Source: Bacteroidales bacterium
GTDB taxonomy: Bacteria; Bacteroidota; Bacteroidia; Bacteroidales; F082
Direction: 5' to 3'
Length of the DNA stretch: 58,145 bases
NCBI GenBank assembly: GCA_028696715.1
Contig: JAQVGO010000005.1
Coordinates: 1-58,145 of the forward strand
Shown here in pieces: positions 1 through 8,822 of this stretch. Below the pieces are notes generated by a model. That model searched no databases and was not told where the DNA came from. It saw only the letters and a list, made by a program, of their open reading frames with translations. Each line of letters begins with the position of its first letter. The first letter of the stretch is position 1. Both the position numbers and the translations under genes were made by a program.

Positions 1-57
1 CGGTCTTGAAAACCGTTGAGGTGCAAGCCTCCGGGGGTTCGAATCCCTCTTCCTCCG
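1..57 (+). tRNA. tRNA-Ser (TGA), 5' truncated by window edge
   Basis: The anticodon loop CTTGAAA is flanked by pairing GCGGT-like and ACCGT arms and gives anticodon TGA. A long variable arm (about 15 nt, pairing GGAGG-type bases) follows, as expected for the class II tRNA-Ser. The T arm contains GGTTCGAATCC, and the acceptor 3' strand TTCCTCC is followed by discriminator G. No CCA is encoded. The D arm and the acceptor 5' strand lie outside the window. Confidence 0.88.
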
Positions 58-78
58 CTGAAGATCAACAAAAAGAGC

Positions 79-118
79 AAAAACCACCGAAAACTGCACG
101 TTTTTGGTGGTTTTTTTA
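79..118 (+). terminator. Rho-independent terminator after tRNA-Ser
   Basis: A 14-bp stem (AAACCACCGAAAAC at 81-94 against GTTTTTGGTGGTTT at 100-113, one G-T pair) has a short loop and is followed by a T run. The A-run on the other side lets it act also for the convergent cyclophilin gene, whose stop is 35 bases away. Confidence 0.85.
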
Positions 119-152
119 TTGAAATAGGATTAAAAAAGCTAATGCTTTGAAG

Positions 153-590
153 CTATTCTTCAAAAACACTGAGTTTAATCATTTTGTCGCCTTGGCGTAT
201 CCTGTCAACCACTTCGATATTTTCAATCACCTTACCAAAAACAGTATGATTACGATCCAGATGCGCAGTATTTTCGCGACTGTGACAGATGAAAAATTGT
301 GATCCACCTGTATTTCTTCCGGCATGAGCCATTGACAACACACCACGATCATGTCGTTGTTTTTCACCATCAAGCTCACAATTTATGGTATAACCAGGGC
401 CTCCTGTGCCATCGCCTTTGGGGCATCCACCCTGAACTACAAAATTGGGTATTACCCTATGGAAAGTAAGGCCATCGTAAAAGCCTTTCTGTATTAAGCT
501 TATAAAATTCTCCACAGTTCCAGGAGCGTCATCATCATACAATTCAACAATCATAGTACCCTTGTCGGTTTCAATTTTTGCTTTCTTCAT
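153..590 (-). CDS. Cyclophilin-type peptidyl-prolyl cis-trans isomerase
   Basis: This 145-residue protein is the size of a single compact cyclophilin domain and lacks a signal peptide, so it is probably cytoplasmic. It catalyses cis-trans isomerisation of X-Pro bonds during folding. Visible motifs are [13 protein letters not shown] (active-site Arg and the hydrophobic proline pocket), GSQFFI and [12 protein letters not shown]. The Trp of eukaryotic cyclophilins is replaced by Leu, as in many bacterial members. It is the last gene of a leftward run after lepB (41-base gap). The bidirectional terminator at 79-118 probably ends the transcript. Confidence 0.95.
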   Translation of the reverse strand: MKKAKIETDKGTMIVELYDDDAPGTVENFISLIQKGFYDGLTFHRVIPNFVVQGGCPKGDGTGGPGYTINCELDGEKQRHDRGVLSMAHAGRNTGGSQFFICHSRENTAHLDRNHTVFGKVIENIEVVDRIRQGDKMIKLSVFEE

Positions 591-631
591 AGTTATTTAG
601 CTAAATATTTATAAACTTGTTTGCGAATATC

Positions 632-2146
632 TTAATTTACAATACGCATCGACTTATTAAAACGGATTTTCCCGCCAAATAATGATTTGTTGGGATCGAG
701 CGACAGCCAGACAAAAACAGCTTTCCCTACAACATGATCTTCAGGCACAAAACCCCAAATGCGTGAATCAGCAGAGTTATGACGATTGTCGCCCATCATC
801 CAATAATAATCCATCATAAAGGTGTATTCAGAAGCAGGAGAACCATTTATCAGAATACTCCCATCTTTTACTTCCAGCTCATTTCCTTCATAAGCAGTGA
901 TAATACGTTCGTACAAAGGAAGATTTTCGGTGGTTAGCTGAACTGTTTTGCCCTTCTCAGGTATCCAAAGTGGTCCAAAATTATCGATATTCCATTTAAA
1001 CTCTTCAGAATTCGGGAAAACCTCCGGATCCCAGGTTTCGGGTGATTCAATAACTTTCTCAATACTTCTCACATTAGGCAAATTTCTTAATTCATCCGCA
1101 ACCTGCTCACTAATCCAAAGCATGTATTCATCCGGTTGGCTGAGACGCTTTCCTTCAGTGATATCATACCTATCCATAACTCGCTGATTGATCATGGTTC
1201 CATCTGTTTTCACAAGATGTTTAAACTGCAGTGTGGCAGGCGAATCAGCCTTGCTTCCATTCACATACAACTCAGATCTTACGATCCGAATAGTATCACC
1301 AGGCAATCCTACTCCGCGTTTGATATAGTTTTCGCGCTTATCAACCGGACGGGCAATGATATTACCAAAATTTCTCTTATCCGTCCAAACCCGCTCTCTT
1401 CCATATTCGCGCACCAATGAATAATAGCTTACATTACTCTGGAATCTGTCGCTAACCGTATCACCGGCCGGATAGTTAAACACAACAGCATCGTTTCGTT
1501 CAACATCTCCCAAACCTGCAAAGCGATAAAAAGGCAGTTTGATCCATTCAACATAACTCTTAGAAGTCTGGCTCCAGGGCAAGGTATGATGAACAAATGG
1601 AAATGCAAGCGGTGTATTGGGAATTTTTGGGCCATAGCTTATCTTGCTTACAAACAAGAAATCGCCAACTAAAAGTGATTTCTCCATACTCGAAGTAGGA
1701 ATGGTATAGGCTTCTATTAAAAAAGTGCGGATAATGGTGGCTGCCACTACGGCAAAAATGATTGCATCGAGCCATTCGCGCACTGGTCCTTTTTTAGGAC
1801 GCTCGGTAACTGAAGGATCATGGTAGGTTAGCTTTTTATCGGCACTGATCCAGGGCAGATATACAATTGGAACTACCACAGCCAAAAACTGTTCTCCCAG
1901 GCCATACTTTCCATAACACTTTACCAACTCAACGAGCATCAGCATATACACAAATACGTTAAGGAAAGGAATCAAAAGCAATATATACCACCACAAAGGT
2001 TTTTTTATAATCTGCAACAGTACATAAAGGTTGTAGAATGGAATTAAGCTCAGAAAAGGCTTTTTCCCGGCTTTGGCAAATAACTGCCAGGCAAAAATTG
2101 TTGGAATGGTAAAAAGCAACGGAATAATAATAATCAGTGCAAGCAT
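632..2146 (-). CDS. lepB: Signal peptidase I (long Bacteroidota form)
   Basis: This membrane serine protease removes signal peptides from exported proteins. The 504 residues begin with hydrophobic segments (about 1-20, 52-75 and 86-100), followed by another membrane anchor at about 126-145 just before the catalytic domain. The catalytic Ser153 lies in IPTSSMEKSLLVGD. The general base Lys276 lies in YIKRGVGLPGDT. The conserved GDNRHNSADSRIWGFVP box is near the C-terminus. The protein is longer than E. coli LepB because of an N-terminal membrane extension and inserts between the conserved boxes, as is usual in this phylum. It sits downstream of dapB. Confidence 0.96.
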   Translation of the reverse strand: MLALIIIIPLLFTIPTIFAWQLFAKAGKKPFLSLIPFYNLYVLLQIIKKPLWWYILLLIPFLNVFVYMLMLVELVKCYGKYGLGEQFLAVVVPIVYLPWISADKKLTYHDPSVTERPKKGPVREWLDAIIFAVVAATIIRTFLIEAYTIPTSSMEKSLLVGDFLFVSKISYGPKIPNTPLAFPFVHHTLPWSQTSKSYVEWIKLPFYRFAGLGDVERNDAVVFNYPAGDTVSDRFQSNVSYYSLVREYGRERVWTDKRNFGNIIARPVDKRENYIKRGVGLPGDTIRIVRSELYVNGSKADSPATLQFKHLVKTDGTMINQRVMDRYDITEGKRLSQPDEYMLWISEQVADELRNLPNVRSIEKVIESPETWDPEVFPNSEEFKWNIDNFGPLWIPEKGKTVQLTTENLPLYERIITAYEGNELEVKDGSILINGSPASEYTFMMDYYWMMGDNRHNSADSRIWGFVPEDHVVGKAVFVWLSLDPNKSLFGGKIRFNKSMRIVN

Positions 2147-2221
2147 GATACTGTTTTTTGAAAGTGCTAAATTAGGAAAGTGAACTCAAAAGCCGGCCGG
2201 GATTTTGTTAATAATTCGTAA

Positions 2222-2698
2222 TCACTTGAGCGGCAATGCATAAAAAAAATCTTTTTGCTGACCATCAAATCTGATAAGGATTCCTCCATCCCGTGCCATA
2301 GCATTAAGATAGGACAAATCAATTGAAATACTGTCGGTTATCATCTCACGGCAGGCGTCATCATCAGAAATTACCAAATCAATCAAGGCCTGTTTTGGAT
2401 AAGGTTCGTTTTCAATTTTAATCAAATTCACCTTCTTTTGCGGAATACTGCAGCCACCGCTGTACATCACAACAGTATGCAGACAATTACCAAGCAGGTC
2501 AAATGAAATTATGTTGTAAGCTCTGCCGCTAATTTTGTCGTCCTTATTATCTGAGATATTAAGACTCAGGCAACTATCCGATGAATCATTCTGGCTATCG
2601 ACAAGTTTTTTGGAACCTGAACAATTTCCAAAAATGAAAGAGGCACAAATTAAACCCATTATGCCAGGAATAAGATAGCGCGATTTGCTACTCTTCAT
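2222..2698 (-). CDS. Hypothetical lipoprotein-like protein
   Basis: I do not recognise a family. I use the ATG at 2698, which gives MKSSKSRYLIPGIMGLICASFIFGNC: a basic start, a hydrophobic stretch, then a Cys. That fits a signal peptide with a non-canonical lipobox (FGNC). An upstream in-frame ATG at 2743 would bury this signal inside a longer N-terminus. The mature part is about 135 residues with four further Cys and no obvious domain. The start overlaps the dapB stop by 11 bases, so the two genes are very likely translated from one message. Anchoring in the inner or outer membrane is inferred only from the Cys. Confidence 0.7.
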   Translation of the reverse strand: MKSSKSRYLIPGIMGLICASFIFGNCSGSKKLVDSQNDSSDSCLSLNISDNKDDKISGRAYNIISFDLLGNCLHTVVMYSGGCSIPQKKVNLIKIENEPYPKQALIDLVISDDDACREMITDSISIDLSYLNAMARDGGILIRFDGQQKDFFYALPLK

Positions 2699-3419
2699 CT
2701 GTTTGCAGTATATCTTGCATAGTAAACACGCCTTTTTTCCCAACTAAAAACTCAGCGGCCATCAAAGCACCTTGCGCAAAACCATTTCTGTTTAAGGCTT
2801 CGTGCGTCAGGCTCAGCTTTTCATCAGATGAAAAAAGCTCCAGACAATGCAGGCCATTCACTTCTCCTTCGCGAACTGCTTCAATTGGCAAGAGCATTTG
2901 ATTTGGTGTTTCTTCCAGCGCATATCCTTTGATAAGCGGATGATACTCTTTTACCAAACGAGCAATTTCGAGTGCTGTGCCACTTGGTTTATCTACTTTA
3001 TGTTGATGATGTTTTTCGGATAATCTCATCCTGAACCCGTATTTTGCAGCCAATTGACTCATCTCTTTGGTAAGCATAAACATCAAATTCATGCCAACAC
3101 TAAAATTGGACGCATAAAAAATGGCCTGCTTTTGCTCATCACACCAGCTAATCACCTCATTTAAATGATGATACCAACCGGTTGTACCAACAACAACCGG
3201 AATATTGGCATCAAAACACTTATGGATATTGTCAACCACCTTGTCAGGAAGACTAAATTCAATGGCAACATCAGCCTTCACAAACTGATCCAGTTGATCG
3301 CGCCAGTCTCTTTCGTTGTCGAGTTTGGCAACGATCTCATGACCTCGGGTCAAGGCCATTTTTTCGATGAGCTTACCCATGCGTCCGTAGCCTATCAAAG
3401 CAATCTTTATCGTTTTCAT
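2688..3419 (-). CDS. dapB: 4-hydroxy-tetrahydrodipicolinate reductase
   Basis: DapB reduces the dihydrodipicolinate precursor with NAD(P)H in the lysine and meso-diaminopimelate pathway, supplying peptidoglycan cross-links. The N-terminal Rossmann motif is IALIGYGRMGK. The catalytic and substrate-binding motif is EKHHQHKVDKPSGTA. At 243 residues it matches the short Bacteroidota DapB. The ATG at 3419 places the Rossmann strand at the N-terminus. A longer ORF from 3467 adds 16 residues of no evident function, so I reject that start. The DUF5683 gene lies 75 bases upstream. Confidence 0.95.
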   Translation of the reverse strand: MKTIKIALIGYGRMGKLIEKMALTRGHEIVAKLDNERDWRDQLDQFVKADVAIEFSLPDKVVDNIHKCFDANIPVVVGTTGWYHHLNEVISWCDEQKQAIFYASNFSVGMNLMFMLTKEMSQLAAKYGFRMRLSEKHHQHKVDKPSGTALEIARLVKEYHPLIKGYALEETPNQMLLPIEAVREGEVNGLHCLELFSSDEKLSLTHEALNRNGFAQGALMAAEFLVGKKGVFTMQDILQTDEE

Positions 3420-3494
3420 GAAAATGTTCCTAAAATCTAAAAAAATGCTATGGCACGAAAATAGCACATTTTGGCTTAATTTTACTCATAAAAC

Positions 3495-4067
3495 TCAAAA
3501 CTTAATCTTAAGACTTAATCCGGCCTGCATACCGGCATACGAATGCGGAATCTCTCCGTACAGTTGATCGTGCGTTATTATTGGTTCAACCCTAAGGGAC
3601 AAATCTTCCGAAATATCATAATCAAAAAAATGAGCATCCACCGTAGCGTCAATAATATTCACCACGTACCAAAGACCCATCACCACCCAGCTAAGTTCCA
3701 TATTTCGCCGGTAATAATCCCTGATTGATTGCAGATCCTCTGCCGAATATTTATCAACAAAGTCATTATCAATAGGGTAATCGCTTTCGCTTGAAACATA
3801 ATTGTAGGCTTCGCGTGCTTTGCGATACATTTTTCCATTGGTACTGGCAAAATAATAAATGGTTCCTATTCCGGCATAAACCACCGGAATTTTCCAGTAC
3901 TTGCGATTGTAAGCTTGTCCAAGGCCGGGAAGAATTGCAGAGTAAATTGTTGCTTTATGTGGCGAGTGAGGTTTTTTCACTTCTGTTTTGCTTTCAGGCT
4001 CCTGCGCATAAAGGTTCAAAGCAAGAAAAAACAAAACAAAAAAAGTCAAAAAAACTGACCGATTCAT
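3495..4067 (-). CDS. DUF5683 family protein
   Basis: This 190-residue protein has a clear signal peptide (cleavage after LNLYAQ) and the family signature SAILPGLGQAYNRKYWKIPVVYAGIG. Hydrophobic segments follow at about 56-73 and 120-140, and the C-terminus (MQAGLSLKIKF) ends like an outer-membrane strand. The function is unknown. DUF5683 genes commonly sit directly downstream of parAB in Bacteroidota, as here (6 bases after parB), so an envelope role coupled to growth or segregation is possible but unproven. Confidence 0.85.
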   Translation of the reverse strand: MNRSVFLTFFVLFFLALNLYAQEPESKTEVKKPHSPHKATIYSAILPGLGQAYNRKYWKIPVVYAGIGTIYYFASTNGKMYRKAREAYNYVSSESDYPIDNDFVDKYSAEDLQSIRDYYRRNMELSWVVMGLWYVVNIIDATVDAHFFDYDISEDLSLRVEPIITHDQLYGEIPHSYAGMQAGLSLKIKF

Positions 4068-4073
4068 AACAAT

Positions 4074-4985
4074 TTAATCATTTGCCAATTGTGCAATCAA
4101 CTTGTCGAAACCTGAATCATCAGCAAAACTTATCAGGATACTACCTTTGCCTTTACTATCGCGCTTAATAGTAATTTTTGTGTTCAGTCGTTGTTCTAGT
4201 TGTTTCACTTTTGCTTTGTGGTAATCCGGGATACTACTTTTTTGTTTTGGTGTTGATTTTGATTTACTGCGAGGTGTATTTACCGCTCTTACCAATGCCT
4301 CTACCTGTCTTACATTAAGTTCTTCCTCAACTATTTGTTGCAAAATAATTAACTGTTGCTCAGAACTATCCAGATTTATCAATGCTCTGGCATGACCCAT
4401 AGTGATATGCCCATCGCGCAAAGCAACCTGCACTTCTGGAGGCAATTTTAGCAGCCGTAAAAAATTCGTTATCGTTGACCGGCTTTTCCCTACTTTCTCG
4501 CTAAGCTGTTCCTGAGTCAGCGCACATTCTTCGATCAGTCGCTGATACGAAATGGCTACTTCCACAGCATTCAGATTCTCTCTGTGGATATTTTCGATGA
4601 GTGCCATTTCGAGCATCTGTTCGTCATTCGCTACGCGGATAAAAACAGGAATTGTTGTCAATCCGGCAATTTTGGAGGCACGCAGCCTTCTTTCGCCCGA
4701 AATTAGCTGGTATTTATCGTACCCCAGTTTTCGCACCGTAACTGGCTGAATTACTCCCTGATTCTTAATGGAAGCAGCGAGTTCGCGCAAGGCCATATCA
4801 TCAAATTCGGTTCGGGGCTGGAATGGGTTTGCTTCAATTTTTTCAAGTGCAATCTCGGCTATCGCTCCGGCCACATAATTACCCGAAATATCAGCTGATG
4901 TAATATCGGTATCCGGACTCTTAAGTATTGCTTCAAGCCCGCGCCCCAACGCTCTTTTCTTCGATTTTCCTGAACTCGCTGTCAT
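4074..4985 (-). CDS. parB: Chromosome-partitioning protein ParB (Spo0J/Noc-type)
   Basis: ParB binds parS sites, uses CTP to slide and spread, and recruits SMC and ParA for origin segregation. The 303 residues contain the N-terminal ParB/CTPase region with the GERRLRAS motif, then the helix-turn-helix TQEQLSEKVGKSRSTITNFLRLLKLP. A Lys/Ser-rich linker and a C-terminal dimerisation part follow (VKQLEQRLNTKITIK...FDKLIAQL). It lies 13 bases after parA, so the two are co-transcribed. No full parS palindrome was found in this window. Confidence 0.96.
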   Translation of the reverse strand: MTASSGKSKKRALGRGLEAILKSPDTDITSADISGNYVAGAIAEIALEKIEANPFQPRTEFDDMALRELAASIKNQGVIQPVTVRKLGYDKYQLISGERRLRASKIAGLTTIPVFIRVANDEQMLEMALIENIHRENLNAVEVAISYQRLIEECALTQEQLSEKVGKSRSTITNFLRLLKLPPEVQVALRDGHITMGHARALINLDSSEQQLIILQQIVEEELNVRQVEALVRAVNTPRSKSKSTPKQKSSIPDYHKAKVKQLEQRLNTKITIKRDSKGKGSILISFADDSGFDKLIAQLAND

Positions 4986-4998
4986 TTTTGTTTTCGAT

Positions 4999-5793
4999 TT
5001 ATTCCTGTTTTGCCTTTACCTGTGTGCTTAAATTATTCTTTCGAAGTATTTCACGGGCAAGGTTTAAGTAATTGACGGCACCTGTGCTTGTAGCATCGTG
5101 CATTATTATTGTTTGCCCAAAGCTGGGAGCTTCACTCAAACGCGTATTTCTGTTAATAATTGTATCGAACACCATCGTTTGAAAATGCGCTTTCACTTCA
5201 TCAACCACTTGTTTTGAAAGGCGCAAACGGCTGTCGAACATCGTTAAAAGTATGCCTTCGATGTCGAGTTTTTCGTTCAGACGCGTCTGGACAATCTTAA
5301 TGGTGTTTAATAACTTTCCTAATCCTTCGAGGGCAAAATATTCGCATTGAACCGGAATAATCACCGAATCAGCTGCTGTTAAGGCATTTACGGTAAGCAA
5401 CCCCAACGAAGGCGAACAATCGATGATGATGAAATCATACTCCTCTTTGATCTTATCCAGCACATTTTTCATCATCCTCTCTCTGTTGGGCAGGTTAATC
5501 ATCTCAATTTCAGCCCCTACCAGATCAATATGAGCAGGCATAATATGTAAAAAGGGTGTATCTGTCTCGCGGACGATCTCTTTAGGTGGAATGCCATCGA
5601 TGATGCACTCATACACGCTGTTTTCAATTTCTTTCGGATCGAAACCTACACCGGAAGTAGCATTAGCCTGCGGATCAAAATCGACCACTAAAGTTTTATA
5701 TTCAAGCACAGCCAGGCTGGCAGCCAGGTTGATGGCTGAAGTAGTTTTGCCAACACCACCTTTTTGATTTGCTATCGCAATGGTCTTACCCAT
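4999..5793 (-). CDS. parA: Chromosome-partitioning ATPase ParA (Soj)
   Basis: ParA is a dimerising ATPase that binds DNA non-specifically and is stimulated by ParB to move the origin region. The 264 residues carry the deviant Walker A motif KGGVGKTT (11-18), a Walker A' region VVDFDPQANAT and Walker B FIIIDCSPSLGLLT. The protein lacks the extra N-terminal DNA-binding domain of plasmid type Ia ParA, which supports a chromosomal Soj-type protein. It heads the run parA-parB-DUF5683-dapB-lipoprotein-lepB. Confidence 0.96.
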   Translation of the reverse strand: MGKTIAIANQKGGVGKTTSAINLAASLAVLEYKTLVVDFDPQANATSGVGFDPKEIENSVYECIIDGIPPKEIVRETDTPFLHIMPAHIDLVGAEIEMINLPNRERMMKNVLDKIKEEYDFIIIDCSPSLGLLTVNALTAADSVIIPVQCEYFALEGLGKLLNTIKIVQTRLNEKLDIEGILLTMFDSRLRLSKQVVDEVKAHFQTMVFDTIINRNTRLSEAPSFGQTIIMHDATSTGAVNYLNLAREILRKNNLSTQVKAKQE

Positions 5794-5849
5794 AAATACA
5801 ATGGTTTTCTGTTAAAATATTCATCCCACTACCATCAGGCAGCACCCTA

Positions 5850-5857
5850 CAAAAATA
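5850..5857 (-). promoter_or_regulatory. Putative parA promoter -7 box
   Basis: The minus strand reads TATTTTTG, matching the Bacteroidota -7 consensus TAnnTTTG, 57 bases upstream of the parA start. No clean TTG -33 element is seen at the expected distance. Confidence 0.4.
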
Positions 5858-5935
5858 CATTTTTCGAACAGGTGCCCGAAGCAAATGAACATTTACTTTT
5901 CAACATTTGTGCTTCAGAACACTTCGTCATAAATA

Positions 5936-5961
5936 TTAAAAGCTGCCTGAGCAGCTTTTAA
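5936..5961 (-). terminator. Perfect hairpin between the PUR-alpha-like gene and parA
   Basis: An 11-bp perfect stem (TTAAAAGCTGC / GCAGCTTTTAA) with a 4-nt CTGA loop lies 18 bases after the stop of the upstream gene and before the parA promoter. The T tract after it on the minus strand is weak, but position and symmetry fit a terminator separating the two transcripts. Confidence 0.65.
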
Positions 5962-5979
5962 AATAACTATAACAAAAGC

Positions 5980-6348
5980 TTAGATTTCTTCGTCCAATTT
6001 GTCGAGATCTTCGAAAGAAACATCAACCGATTCATCCTTGGGGTCTGTTGTTTCTGTTTCGTAATCCTCAGGTACTTCGCCCGTTTCGATGAAATTGACA
6101 GAGTCGTTTAGCCCTTTTATGAATTTCTCAAAATCCTCGCGATAAAGGAAAAGCTTGTGCTTTTCATAAAAAAACTTGCCCTGTTCATTGCTAAACCGAC
6201 GCTTACTCTCAGTAATTGTCAGGTATTGCTCGTCTTGCCTCGTTGCCTTTACGTCAAAAAAGTAGGTCCGCTTTCCTGCGCGTATCGCCCTCGAAAACAA
6301 TTCTTCACGTTTGTTTGGCCTTCCTTGATCTTCCATTGCGCTATCCAT
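5980..6348 (-). CDS. DUF3276 / PUR-alpha-like nucleic-acid-binding protein
   Basis: The 122-residue protein contains the PUR-repeat pattern of the DUF3276 family: REELFSRAIRAGKRTYFFDVKATRQDEQYLTITESKRRF followed by KHKLFLYREDFEKFIKGL. This family has the fold of eukaryotic PUR-alpha and binds single-stranded DNA or RNA. The physiological role in Bacteroidota is not established. The C-terminal 35 residues are very acidic (Asp/Glu-rich) and probably disordered. A second ATG four codons in is an alternative start. Nothing in the sequence identifies a target. Confidence 0.88.
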   Translation of the reverse strand: MDSAMEDQGRPNKREELFSRAIRAGKRTYFFDVKATRQDEQYLTITESKRRFSNEQGKFFYEKHKLFLYREDFEKFIKGLNDSVNFIETGEVPEDYETETTDPKDESVDVSFEDLDKLDEEI

Positions 6349-6373
6349 ATTATTTGCTTGATAAGTTTCAAGG

Positions 6374-6381
6374 CAAAAATA
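6374..6381 (-). promoter_or_regulatory. Putative -7 box for the PUR-alpha-like gene
   Basis: The minus strand reads TATTTTTG (TAnnTTTG type) 26 bases upstream of the start codon, in the divergent spacer shared with the E2 gene. No clear TTG -33 element is seen. Confidence 0.4.
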
Positions 6382-6517
6382 ATAATTTCTGATAACAGCT
6401 GATAATTTTGTTGAAATGCATTTTAAAAATCAAACTATTCAAAACAATCCTTCTTATTATATTGAATTATCGCCTAAGCTTTCAATTTAGATTTATTCCA
6501 AATTTCAAAATTTATCC

Positions 6518-6525
6518 TAATTTTG
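6518..6525 (+). promoter_or_regulatory. Putative -7 box for the E2 acyltransferase gene
   Basis: TAATTTTG matches TAnnTTTG and would start transcription about 70 bases before the ATG at 6602. The surrounding 250-base spacer (6349-6601) is AT-rich and holds no ORF that I can support. Confidence 0.45.
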
Positions 6526-6601
6526 CAGCCGCATTTGAACAAAACCTGTGAACTGGCTTTTAATACATTATTGATCAAAATATTTCAAAAAAAAATACAA
6601 A

Positions 6602-7930
6602 ATGGCCAAATTTGAAATCGTAATGCCCAAAATGGGCGAAAGCGTTATAGAAGCAACAATTACACGTTGGATCAAAGGAGTTGGCGATACTGTGGAAGAA
6701 GATGATGCTATCGTTGAGATAGCCACCGATAAAGTTGATTCCGAAATCCCTTCGCCTGTTGAAGGAAAAATTGTTGAAACGCTTTATAATGAAGGTGAGG
6801 TTGTGGCTGTTGGTAAAGTGATTGCCATTGTAGAGATGGAAGGTGAGGATGAAGAAGAAGCTCAGAAACCTGAAGCCGCTGCACAAGAGAAAGAAACTGC
6901 CAAACCAGAAGAAAAACAAGGTGAAACCACTGCTGATAAAGATGTTCCTGCAAAAGAAACAGCAGTAAATTACGCCGATTCAGAGCGTTTTTATTCTCCT
7001 TTGGTAAAACAAATCGCTAAAACCGAGCATGTTAGTCTGGCAGAACTCGAAAGCATCAAAGGAAGCGGAAAAGAAGGCAGGGTAACCAAAAATGATATTT
7101 TAGCCTACCTCGAAAACAGATCAGCAAAACCAGCACAGGATGCTCCTGCAAAAGAAAAATCAACAACATCCTCGCCAGCCAAAGCAGTTACCATCGAAGC
7201 ACCAAAAGTGAGTGCCGGCACCGGCGATCAGATCATCGAAATGGATCGGATGCGTCGCCTTATTGCCGATCATATGGTTATGTCGAAACAGGTCTCACCT
7301 CATGTTACTTCCTTTATTGATGTGGACGTAACCAATGTTGTAAACTGGCGCAACAAGGTAAAAGACCAATTCCAAAAGCGTGAAGGGCAAAAAATCACTT
7401 TCACACCTATCTTCTTCGAAGCTGCTGCCAAAGCACTCAGAGACTACCCGCAAGTAAATGCTTCTGTTGACGGTTATAATATCATCCTTCGCAAAAACAT
7501 CAACATCGGCATGGCCACGGCCCTCCCCAATGGCAACCTGATTGTTCCGGTGATTAAAAATGTGGATGAGAAAAACCTGCTTGGCATCACTAAATCAGTG
7601 AATGACCTGGCAAACCGTGCCAGAAACAATAAGCTGGAGCCTGATGAAATACAAGGAGGCACCTTTACGATTACCAATTTTGGTTCGTTCGACAGCCTTA
7701 CCGGCACCCCAATCATCAATCAGCCACAGGTGGCTATCCTTGCTGTTGGTGCTATCCGCAAGCAAGCAGCAGTGCTCGAAACAGCCATGGGCGATGTGAT
7801 CGCAGTTCGTCATATCATGATTCTTTCGATGGCTTACGACCACCGCATTGTAGATGGAGCCCTGGCCGGCATGTATCTGAAGCGAATGAAGGAATTACTC
7901 GAAAACTTTGATCCGGAAAGAGAAATCTGA
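6602..7930 (+). CDS. 2-oxoacid dehydrogenase E2, dihydrolipoyl acyltransferase
   Basis: E2 is the core of a 2-oxoacid dehydrogenase complex, passing an acyl group from E1 to CoA on a swinging lipoyl arm. The N-terminal lipoyl domain carries the lipoylated Lys44 in ATDKVDSEIPSP. An Ala/Pro/Glu/Lys-rich linker follows, then the E3/E1-binding domain at about 128-168 (YSPLVKQIAKTEHVSLAELESIKGSGKEGRVTK in part). The catalytic acyltransferase domain ends with DHRIVDG (His414, Asp418). At 442 residues with one lipoyl domain it resembles branched-chain or pyruvate E2. No E1 or E3 gene is adjacent, so the substrate cannot be read from context. Confidence 0.92.
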   Translation: MAKFEIVMPKMGESVIEATITRWIKGVGDTVEEDDAIVEIATDKVDSEIPSPVEGKIVETLYNEGEVVAVGKVIAIVEMEGEDEEEAQKPEAAAQEKETAKPEEKQGETTADKDVPAKETAVNYADSERFYSPLVKQIAKTEHVSLAELESIKGSGKEGRVTKNDILAYLENRSAKPAQDAPAKEKSTTSSPAKAVTIEAPKVSAGTGDQIIEMDRMRRLIADHMVMSKQVSPHVTSFIDVDVTNVVNWRNKVKDQFQKREGQKITFTPIFFEAAAKALRDYPQVNASVDGYNIILRKNINIGMATALPNGNLIVPVIKNVDEKNLLGITKSVNDLANRARNNKLEPDEIQGGTFTITNFGSFDSLTGTPIINQPQVAILAVGAIRKQAAVLETAMGDVIAVRHIMILSMAYDHRIVDGALAGMYLKRMKELLENFDPEREI

Positions 7931-7950
7931 AAAATCTCAAATAATTCAAC

Positions 7951-7987
7951 AGGGTTGGGAAGCTGACTTCTCAACCCTTTATTTTTT
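7951..7987 (+). terminator. Rho-independent terminator after E2
   Basis: A 12-bp stem (AGGGTTGGGAAG / CTTCTCAACCCT, one G-T pair) with a CTGA loop is followed by TTATTTTTT. It lies 20 bases after the E2 stop and just before the exonuclease start, so the exonuclease needs its own promoter or read-through. Confidence 0.85.
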
Positions 7988-7992
7988 ATCCT

Positions 7993-8811
7993 ATGAAACT
8001 AGAGCTTAAAAAACCACTGGCGTTCTTCGATCTGGAAACAACCGGCCTAAACATCACCGATGATCGGGTGATTGAAATAAGTATTTTAAAGGTTCTTCCC
8101 GACGGAAAGGAAGAACTTAAAACCTGGCGAATAAATCCCGGCATCCCCATTCCGGAAGCATCGGTGCAATTTCATGGTATTACGCAGCAGGATATTGAAC
8201 AATCACCTGTGTTTAAGTCGGTAGGCAAAGAAATTGCAAACTTCTTGCAACATTGTGATCTGGCTGGTTACAATGCCCTTAAATTTGACATCCCCATGCT
8301 GGTGGAAGAATTTCTGCGAAACGACATTGATTTTGATCTGAAAAACAGAAATTTGATCGATGTTCAAAACATCTTCATGAAGATGGAACCAAGAACCCTG
8401 AAAGGTGCTGTGCGTTTCTTTTGTGGCCGCGAACTCGAAAACGCCCATTCTGCCGAGGCGGATACCATTGCGACTTATGATGTGCTGAAAGCTATGATTG
8501 ATAAGTATGAGGATCAGGATTATGAAGATAATATGGGCAACAAAAGCAAAGCCGTGGTAAATGATATGCAGGCCTTGCATCATTTTTCGCAACATCACCG
8601 CAATGCTGACCTTGCCGGACAAATAATTTATGATGCTGAAAACCGGGAAATCTTTAATTTTGGGAAGCACAAAGGACGAACGGTGGAGGAAGTTTTTCAG
8701 CAGGAGCCATCCTATTACGACTGGATGATGAAAGGCTCGTTTCCGCTTTACACCAAAAAACTGATCACCGCCATCAAACTGCGAATGTTTGGAAAAAATG
8801 TTAAAATGTAA
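7993..8811 (+). CDS. DnaQ-like 3'-5' exonuclease with C-terminal DUF3820-like part
   Basis: The first about 170 residues form a DEDDh exonuclease. Exo I is FFDLETTGL (Asp13, Glu15). Exo II is CDLAGYNALKFDIPML. Exo III is HSAEADTIATYDVL with the catalytic His and Asp. The C-terminal part, FNFGKHKGRTVEEVFQQEPSYYDWMM, matches the small DUF3820-type module often attached to such exonucleases in Bacteroidota. Two roles are possible: proofreading (DNA polymerase III epsilon-like) or DNA repair. It is not fused to a polymerase, and the next gene starts 11 bases downstream. Confidence 0.9.
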   Translation: MKLELKKPLAFFDLETTGLNITDDRVIEISILKVLPDGKEELKTWRINPGIPIPEASVQFHGITQQDIEQSPVFKSVGKEIANFLQHCDLAGYNALKFDIPMLVEEFLRNDIDFDLKNRNLIDVQNIFMKMEPRTLKGAVRFFCGRELENAHSAEADTIATYDVLKAMIDKYEDQDYEDNMGNKSKAVVNDMQALHHFSQHHRNADLAGQIIYDAENREIFNFGKHKGRTVEEVFQQEPSYYDWMMKGSFPLYTKKLITAIKLRMFGKNVKM

Positions 8812-8822
8812 ACTTTAAATCC

